This document shows positions 57,970 through 64,000 of a DNA stretch of 64,000 nt, piece by piece. The DNA comes from Candidatus Poribacteria bacterium (lineage in GTDB: Bacteria > Poribacteria > WGA-4E > WGA-3G): the NCBI GenBank assembly GCA_003635195.1, contig PYIY01000190.1, positions 72,919-136,918 of the forward strand, in the 5' to 3' direction. The notes beneath the pieces are model-generated. The model saw nothing but the letters and a program-made list of their open reading frames with translations. It did not search any database and was not told the DNA's origin. The position numbers and the translations under genes are program-made. How positions within the stretch are numbered: the stretch's first letter is position 1; the number at the start of each line of letters is the position of its first letter.

Positions 57970-59010
57970 ATGGACTGGACTGTTTTTGGCTGGGCGGGCA
58001 TACAACTCGAAATACCCACAACATGGGAACTGAGCGGACTCAGCGGAGACCAGAAAACAGGCTATCTCCGGCTTGATGACGGAGATATGCCTCGCCTCGA
58101 ACTCAAATGGGCGCATACGCGACGCAAAAAACCTGATCTCCATGCAACGCTCGATGAATACTTTAAGTTGATCCGCAAGACTTACAAAAGAAAAGGCACC
58201 GAACTCTCCTTCCGCCGGAACGTCAACCTCATTAAAGAGGATGAATTCTTTGAAGGACGCAATGTTCTCGGTTTTAGTTGGAAGGGGGACATTCGTGCCA
58301 ATGGGTTGATCTTCCACGTCGGAAAACGGATCACAATCGTACAGGTGATGGGACGACTCAAAGAGAACTGGCGACCCACAGTACTCCGAATTTTTCAATC
58401 AATTGTAGACTGTAGTTCGGAACCACAGACATTGTGGAGTGCTTACGGGCTAAAGTTAGGAGTGCCGAAAGAATACAAATTGGAACGTCAGAAGTTGCTC
58501 AGTGGGTACCTACTGTTTGTGTTTGTGGCAAAACGTGTGCGTTTTCAGGGTGCACTCCGACTTGCTAAACGGTTACGGGACCGCATACAGAAGACGAACA
58601 GGTTTAGTGGAAACACGGATTTTGCACCACCGGATGTAGGGCGGCTCAGCGTTGAACGATACGGTCCCGCAGAGATGATGTTAGGCGACTATAAAGATGC
58701 GCCCAACCCACTGGAAGCATGGTTTCGCGCAAAATACGCCAAAGCGATCCGCGGCTACGGCTTTGAGGTAACCTCTCACGTAGATGCAGATGATGAACGT
58801 CTGACACTTGTTGGAGAGCAGACACGATTCTACGACGGTGTACCTTTCAGTCCTGTGCTGATACTCGATAAACTTTCAAAGCGAACAGCATTTGTGTTTC
58901 ATCTCTGGCGATGCAATCACTCCAACCGTATCTATGTTATCCAGTCTATCGGGAGCGACAATGGGTCCCCGACTGTCCAAAAGGTTACTGAAAGCATTGA
59001 ATGCCATTAA
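57970..59010 (+). CDS. Hypothetical protein (346 aa) with two-fold internal similarity
   Basis: GWAGIQLEIPTTWELSGLSGDQKTGYLRL vs SAYGLKLGVPKEYKLERQKLLSGYLLF. Confidence 0.7.
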   Translation: MDWTVFGWAGIQLEIPTTWELSGLSGDQKTGYLRLDDGDMPRLELKWAHTRRKKPDLHATLDEYFKLIRKTYKRKGTELSFRRNVNLIKEDEFFEGRNVLGFSWKGDIRANGLIFHVGKRITIVQVMGRLKENWRPTVLRIFQSIVDCSSEPQTLWSAYGLKLGVPKEYKLERQKLLSGYLLFVFVAKRVRFQGALRLAKRLRDRIQKTNRFSGNTDFAPPDVGRLSVERYGPAEMMLGDYKDAPNPLEAWFRAKYAKAIRGYGFEVTSHVDADDERLTLVGEQTRFYDGVPFSPVLILDKLSKRTAFVFHLWRCNHSNRIYVIQSIGSDNGSPTVQKVTESIECH

Positions 59011-59107
59011 TAGCGATCAGCAATCAGTAATTAGCAGTCAGTAAAGAGACTCCCGTTAAATAAAAACTTCTTAACCGATGGCTGATAGCCAACAGCCGAA
59101 AGCCAAT
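59011..59107. repeat. Intergenic heptamer-periodic inverted element
   Basis: agcgatcagcaatcagtaattagcagtcagt ... gatggctgatagccaacagccgaaagcc. Confidence 0.75.
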
Positions 59108-59572
59108 ATGTTAAATAGAATCCTCTATACCCTCAAACTCAAAAAACGGCCCGACGTGGACCGGACACGGGTCATGAAGGCGTTTCCCGTGCGGAACCAG
59201 CTGATAACTTGGGAAATAGACGGCAAGGGCGAAGCCGCGCTCGTTATCCCACAGAAAGGTAAGCTTGGGATACGACTCATCAGTAAACTCTTCATGCTCC
59301 CTGAAAAAAGAGTGATTGTACTCGATTCTATCGGAACTTATGTGTGGCAGATGTGCGACGGCAAGCATACCATTTCGCAGATTGTCAATGGGGTCCAAAA
59401 ACAGTATCAATTAACACGAAAAGAAGCAGAAACTTCGCTCTTTACGTTTATGCAGCAGCTCGGCAAACGGAACTTTATACAGTTCGCTATCCCGCAAGAG
59501 AACGCATCCGCAGCAACCCTTGAACCCGAACCTGCAAAATCGGGACTTCTTGGATTCCTACAGAGACGATAG
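59108..59572 (+). CDS. PqqD-like protein
   Basis: KRVIVLDSIGTYVWQMCDGKHTISQIVNGVQKQYQLTRKEAETSLFTFMQQLGKRNFIQF; ORF start 59078 lies in repeat. Confidence 0.8.
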   Translation: MLNRILYTLKLKKRPDVDRTRVMKAFPVRNQLITWEIDGKGEAALVIPQKGKLGIRLISKLFMLPEKRVIVLDSIGTYVWQMCDGKHTISQIVNGVQKQYQLTRKEAETSLFTFMQQLGKRNFIQFAIPQENASAATLEPEPAKSGLLGFLQRR

Positions 59573-59618
59573 AGGAGTAGTTTTCAGTTATCGGTTATCA
59601 GTTTTCAGTTAAAGCAGT
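59573..59618. repeat. Intergenic heptamer array (GTTTTCA/GTTATCG/GTTATCA/GTTTTCA)
   Basis: tagttttcagttatcggttatcagttttcagttaaag. Confidence 0.75.
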
Positions 59619-59778
59619 TCGTAAAGTCTGTAAAGTGCGCTAAAATTTTAAGAGGATTTCTCTCAACTTTCAAACTTACTAACTTTAGAACACTATCAAA
59701 CTTTCTTACCTTTAGCACACTTTCTAACATTGACCACTCTCACTGTGAGGCAAACTGACGACCAATAAGGAGAGAAAA

Positions 59779-60591
59779 ATGAACGAACAAACAGAAATAG
59801 GTGATGTTGGCGCAGCTTTCGCCGAAACACCAGAACGCTTCGAGCGTCTTATTCCCAAGGAAAATACTGTCCGCGTCCGAAACCTCATCAAACGGTACGA
59901 GATGGGAACGCAGACTGTTGACGCGCTCCGGGGTGTCAATTTCCAAATCCAGCGCGGTGAATACATCTCAATCATGGGGCCCTCTGGTTCCGGGAAATCA
60001 ACGCTTTTCAATATGATTGGCGGCTTGGACAAACCAACAGAAGGCAGAGTCTACATTGACGAAGTGGACATCGCCCAACTCGATGCTTACGAGCTTGCAT
60101 GGCTCCGCTGCAGAAAAATCGGTTATATCTTCCAGTCGTTCAACCTCATTCCTGTTATGACAGCACTTGAGAACGTCTCGCTTCCGATGATTTTCGCAGG
60201 GATGAGTGCTGACGAAAGCAGAGAAAAAGGCGTTGACCTCCTCTCACTCGTTGGACTCGGAGATCGCGTGCAGCACAAGCCTTTAGAACTCTCCGGTGGG
60301 CAGCAGCAGCGCGTCGCAATCGCACGCTCCCTCGCAAACGACCCAGCGATTGTCCTCGCCGATGAACCCACAGGAAACCTTGACACCAGAACTGGGTTAG
60401 AAATCATCGCCCTACTCCGTCGCCTCAACGATGAAAACGGTGTGACTATCATCACAGCGACCCACGACCATAAGATGTTAGATGTCTCCGACCGTATCTT
60501 CCACATGGCTGACGGCAAAGTGGACAAAATCGAGACACGCGACGAAATTGACCTCCACGTCGGTAAATTAGACGGTGAGGAAGTAGGATAA
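59779..60591 (+). CDS. ABC transporter ATP-binding protein (LolD/MacB/FtsE-like)
   Basis: Walker A GPSGSGKSTLFN, signature LSGGQQQRVAIARSLANDPAIVLADEPTGNLD. Confidence 0.95.
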   Translation: MNEQTEIGDVGAAFAETPERFERLIPKENTVRVRNLIKRYEMGTQTVDALRGVNFQIQRGEYISIMGPSGSGKSTLFNMIGGLDKPTEGRVYIDEVDIAQLDAYELAWLRCRKIGYIFQSFNLIPVMTALENVSLPMIFAGMSADESREKGVDLLSLVGLGDRVQHKPLELSGGQQQRVAIARSLANDPAIVLADEPTGNLDTRTGLEIIALLRRLNDENGVTIITATHDHKMLDVSDRIFHMADGKVDKIETRDEIDLHVGKLDGEEVG

Positions 60592-60759
60592 ATAGTTTAG
60601 AGTTATAAGTTATAAGTTTTTAGTTAAGAGGGTTCCGATTGTACAATATCTTTTCGTAACCGTCGGTACTTCAATTAAGAAGCAACGGTTACAAAGAGAT
60701 AATCAAGCATCAGAAACCAGACTAATAACTTATAACTAACAACTACTAACTACTAAAAA
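60592..60759. repeat. Intergenic element with complementary heptamer arrays at both ends
   Basis: agttataagttataagtttttagttaag ... ataacttataactaacaactactaactactaa. Confidence 0.75.
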
Positions 60760-61887
60760 ATGACTATCTATGAACGCTTAGGCATTCGCACAGTTATCAA
60801 CGGCAACGCAACGCTCACGCGACTCGGTGGTTCCATTATGCCACCTGAAGTCGTCGCTGCAATGGTTGATGCCTCCAAGCATTTTGTAGACATCATTGAA
60901 CTCCAAAAACGGGTCGGTGAAGAAATCGCGAAACTCACCCACAACGAGGCAGCCTATGTCTCTTGTGGTGCTGCCGCCGCCTTAACGCTCAGCACCGCCG
61001 CGTGTATCACCGGACTCGATGCTGCCAAACGTGAGAAATTACCCCGTCTCGACACGTCAATGAAGAACGAAGTCATTGTCCATCGCCATGGTCGTGTCGG
61101 ATACGATTTCGCTGTCCGCCAAGTCGGCGTTACATTTGTGGAGATAGGCGATGAGAACGGAACATCCCCCGACGAATTAGAAAGTGCTATCACCGAGAAA
61201 ACCGCTGCGATCTTCTACTTCGCAAACCCCGGTAGAGAACACCTATGGGTGCCTTATGCAGAAGCCATCGCCATTGCAAAAAGGCACGATATCCCGCTTA
61301 TCGTTGATGCTGCAGCGCAGCTGCCACCGCCTGAGAACCTATGGTGTTTCACACAGATGGGCGCGGACTTGGCACTCTTTAGCGGCGGAAAAGGCTTGTG
61401 TGGACCCCAGAGCAGCGGATTAATCGTCGGAAAAAAATCGCTGATTGAAGCGATCGCCTTCAACGGACCGCCGCACCCCTTCATCGGTAGGGGTATGAAG
61501 GTGGGTAAGGAAGAAATGGTAGGGCTGCTTGCCGCCGTTGAATGGTATGTGAGTCAGGACCATGAAGCGTTACAGCAATCCTACGAAGACCAGGTTACCT
61601 ACTATAACGAAATGTTCGCGGACACTCAAGGCGTTACCGTCCATCGTAGTTTCCCCTCCGAAGCCGGGCAACCGATGCCTCGCACCGAAATCCGATTTGA
61701 CGAAGAACAACTCGGCATCACACGAAACGAAATCCTTCAGCAACTCGCGGAAGGTGAACCCTCTATTGATATTGCAGGCGCAGGCGCGAACGGCGTACTG
61801 ATTAACGGACAAACCCTGATGCAGGGAGAAATAGAAATTATAGCGCAAAGACTAAAAGAGATTATTTTAAACTCGTGCAAGCTTTAA
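60760..61887 (+). CDS. SelA-like / DgaE-like PLP-dependent enzyme
   Basis: YERLGIRTVINGNATLTRLGGSIMPPEVVAAMVDASKHFVDIIELQKRVG; DLALFSGGKGLCGPQSSGLIVG (PLP lysine). Confidence 0.88.
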   Translation: MTIYERLGIRTVINGNATLTRLGGSIMPPEVVAAMVDASKHFVDIIELQKRVGEEIAKLTHNEAAYVSCGAAAALTLSTAACITGLDAAKREKLPRLDTSMKNEVIVHRHGRVGYDFAVRQVGVTFVEIGDENGTSPDELESAITEKTAAIFYFANPGREHLWVPYAEAIAIAKRHDIPLIVDAAAQLPPPENLWCFTQMGADLALFSGGKGLCGPQSSGLIVGKKSLIEAIAFNGPPHPFIGRGMKVGKEEMVGLLAAVEWYVSQDHEALQQSYEDQVTYYNEMFADTQGVTVHRSFPSEAGQPMPRTEIRFDEEQLGITRNEILQQLAEGEPSIDIAGAGANGVLINGQTLMQGEIEIIAQRLKEIILNSCKL

Positions 61888-62098
61888 CCTCCAAACCCGC
61901 CTGACCGAACCACAAGGAAATATAAATAATTACAAAGAACGGTAGCCCGTAATGAAATGGAGGGGTTTTTTGCTGGGGGTATTTGCTTGGTGTCTTTGCT
62001 TGGGTGTTTCTGCGTATTTCTGCGGGTTTCTTCAGATCTACGGGATGGCACTTCAAATTTCAAACCCACCTGACCGAACCGCAAGGAAAATTAAAAAA
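61884..62098 (+). repeat. Divergent copies of the start-proximal repeat family seen at 47354..47770
   Basis: aacctccaaacccgcctgaccgaaccacaaggaaat; aagaacggtagcccgtaatgaaatggagg; agatctacgggatggcacttcaaatttcaaacccacctgaccgaaccgcaaggaaaattaa. Confidence 0.8.
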
Positions 62099-62809
62099 AT
62101 GAAATTAAACAATGGTATTCGCTTGACATGGCTCGGACATTCCACCTTCAAAATCGAAGCGGACAGACAAACACTCCTCATTGACCCATGGGTGACAAAC
62201 AACCCCGTCTGTCCGGATGCACTCAAAACCTTCGACGCGCTAGATGTAATACTCATAACGCACGGACACGCCGACCATATTGGCGATGCGGTGCCTCTTG
62301 CCAAAAAACACGCACCAACAGTTGTGTCCATTGTCGAAATCGCCGGATGGCTCGGTAAACAAGGCGTTGATAATACAATCGGGATGAATAAGGGTGGCAC
62401 TGTCACGGTCGGCGGCATAAAGGCAACGATGGTTTCCGCAAACCACAGCAGTAGTTTTACGGAGGAAGACGGCACAACGGTCTATCTCGGTGAACCTGCA
62501 GGCTACGTGATTGAGTTCGCAAACGGCTACAAAATCTACCACGCTGGGGATACAAACGTCTTCGGCGACATGCGGATTATCGGTGAAATTTACCAGCCCG
62601 ATCTCGCACTCCTCCCTATCGGCGACCATTTCACAATGGGACCGCGTGAAGCCGCCTACGCCGCACAGTTGCTCAACGTGCCAACGATCCTGCCGATCCA
62701 TTACGGCACCTTCCCACTCCTAACAGGAACACCAGAAGAACTGCGTGAGTTGACTGCTTCTCAAGATGTGGAAATTGTCACATTAGCGGTCGGAGAGACA
62801 TTAGACTAA
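62099..62809 (+). CDS. UPF0173-type metal-dependent hydrolase (metallo-beta-lactamase fold)
   Basis: IRLTWLGHSTFKIEADRQTLLIDPWVTNNP, ILITHGHADHIGDAV, YHAGDTNVFGDM, LLPIGDHFTMGPREAAYA. Confidence 0.92.
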   Translation: MKLNNGIRLTWLGHSTFKIEADRQTLLIDPWVTNNPVCPDALKTFDALDVILITHGHADHIGDAVPLAKKHAPTVVSIVEIAGWLGKQGVDNTIGMNKGGTVTVGGIKATMVSANHSSSFTEEDGTTVYLGEPAGYVIEFANGYKIYHAGDTNVFGDMRIIGEIYQPDLALLPIGDHFTMGPREAAYAAQLLNVPTILPIHYGTFPLLTGTPEELRELTASQDVEIVTLAVGETLD

Positions 62810-63703
62810 GACATTCTGATAGGGACCGTGGAGCCCAAAGGCATTCACAGTCTTCAGCAGCTCGCCTGGGTTGCCCGTATCGTAACGCTGACCCGCGACG
62901 CGATAGCCAGACATCCCTTCCTGTCTGATCATTTCTGACATTGCATCCCGTAATTGAATCTCGCCGTGCGTCACAATTCGGTGTCTGTAATTGTAATCCA
63001 GTATGTCAAAAAGGAGCGGTGTCAGAAGGTCTATACCGAAGTTGCAGAGGTACTGTTGCTCTGGAATTCCTTCAACGCGAAGGTGTTTTTGTGCGAATTC
63101 AACCGTCGGTTTTTCGGAGATTTGTTGGAGTGTATAGAGCCGTGGGGATTCAGCAGAAGGGCTGCCGTGAACGATGCCGTTGAGTGAGAGCTCGCTTTCA
63201 TGACAGAGATCAAGACTTGTCACAGACTGCCCAACCTGTGCGTAGATGTCCACCAACTGTTTCGCACACGAGGTCTCTGATTCCGAGATATAGAGATGGT
63301 CGCCAAGCAGAATCATAACCGGCTCACCCGCTGCAAAATCTTTTGCACAGTAAATGGCGTGTCCGAAACCCTCCGGTTTCTCCTGAATAGCGAAATGCAG
63401 CCGCTGCCCTATTTCTGTCAATCGGTCCGCCTGTGCTGCTAATTCCGGCTTTTCGAGAATCGCATCGGCAACGGTGCCAGAGAAATAGTCGGTAATTGGT
63501 TCAACCTGTTGGGGTTGCGCAACGATACACACCGCTTCCACACCCGCCGATAACGCCTCTTCGATAATCAACTGAATGACCGGTTTTGCGATACCGTCTT
63601 GAGCGATGATCGGAAAAAGTGCTTTCGGCACGGCTTTCGTTGCCGGGAAAAGACGCGTCCCGTATCCAGCAATAGGGATAACTGCTTTTAGAATCGGTTT
63701 CAT
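62801..63703 (-). CDS. galU: UTP--glucose-1-phosphate uridylyltransferase
   Basis: MKPILKAVIPIAGYGTRLFPATKAVPKALFPI, KPVIQLIIEEALSAG, EKPEGFGHAIYCAKDF, ILLGDHLY. Confidence 0.93.
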   Translation of the reverse strand: MKPILKAVIPIAGYGTRLFPATKAVPKALFPIIAQDGIAKPVIQLIIEEALSAGVEAVCIVAQPQQVEPITDYFSGTVADAILEKPELAAQADRLTEIGQRLHFAIQEKPEGFGHAIYCAKDFAAGEPVMILLGDHLYISESETSCAKQLVDIYAQVGQSVTSLDLCHESELSLNGIVHGSPSAESPRLYTLQQISEKPTVEFAQKHLRVEGIPEQQYLCNFGIDLLTPLLFDILDYNYRHRIVTHGEIQLRDAMSEMIRQEGMSGYRVAGQRYDTGNPGELLKTVNAFGLHGPYQNVLV

Positions 63704-63804
63704 AAAATTTGACCTTAAGCGAAGATGCCCGCCAAGTTGAGGCGGACATCTCATTTTCAACGCGCTGCGTATCTCGTATAGGCAGCGTGTGTTTCAAGGG
63801 AAAT

Positions 63805-64000
63805 TTATCGGGTGGATTTGAGTTTACCCCAAGTCGTCGCCATTTTCCCAGCCGCATCGACATCTAATGCGCCTTCAATCCCTTCACCGAGCTTTGAAAC
63901 TTCGTCATCGGTGAGTGTTACGTTGAAGACAACGACTTCATCAATAATACCGTTCCACTGGCAGCGTTTGCCGCAGCCAGGGTCCGCACCGATGTAGACT
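63805..64000 (-). CDS. C-terminal end of a LamG/concanavalin-like domain protein, 5' part outside window
   Basis: Minus strand reads VYIGADPGCGKRCQWNGIIDEVVVFNVTLTDDEVSKLGEGIEGALDVDAAGKMATTWGKLKSTR*. Confidence 0.75.
   Translation of the reverse strand, partial: VYIGADPGCGKRCQWNGIIDEVVVFNVTLTDDEVSKLGEGIEGALDVDAAGKMATTWGKLKSTR

Noticed and set aside
61952-62098. N-terminal extension MKWRGFLLGVFAWCLCLGVSAYFCGFLQIY as a real signal/TM segment of the UPF0173 hydrolase
   Set aside because: This DNA belongs to the dispersed repeat element; the conserved UPF0173 fold begins at MKLNNGIRLTWLGHSTF (62099), and the family is normally cytoplasmic.
1-64000. tRNA/rRNA genes
   Set aside because: None recognised by eye; tRNAscan-SE would be needed to exclude them.

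Overview
64 kb window of a bacterial chromosome. The gene content (phytanoyl-CoA dioxygenase, dgoD-type galactonate dehydratase with sugar isomerases, LamG tail, DUF6785-like membrane proteins, many dispersed repeats) suggests a Candidatus Poribacteria-like organism; this is inference only. Housekeeping genes include an epimerase fragment, cimA-like, a PBP4-type D-Ala-D-Ala carboxypeptidase, ROK kinase, aroC, pyrD, pyrB, galU and UPF0173. The main accessory loci are: (1) 19.9-35.6 kb, a minus-strand tandem array of 11 paralogous exported proteins, most with a carboxypeptidase-regulatory-like/beta-sandwich region plus a C-terminal C-type-lectin-like domain (CTLD). One member (26445..28481) is fused to an intact ECF sigma factor plus a transmembrane helix, giving a candidate one-protein lectin-to-sigma signalling receptor embedded in its own lectin family. 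(2) 5.9-7.8 kb, an AAA/ABC-type ATPase plus DUF4435/TOPRIM pair resembling the PARIS (AriA/AriB) anti-phage system, with an unknown 559-aa gene upstream. (3) 47.7-60.6 kb, a 2434-aa protein combining a degenerate M28-like peptidase, LysM-like segments interrupted by DGIDNDxDG repeats, coiled coil and FtsX-like permease, followed by a large membrane protein, a PqqD-like protein and a LolD-like ATPase. (4) PyrB with a C-terminal PyrI-like zinc tail. (5) Several dispersed repeat families, including heptamer-periodic intergenic elements and a hairpin repeat that places an ATG and about 15 codons at the 5' end of a gene. All assignments come from reading sequence and motifs; no database search was run.
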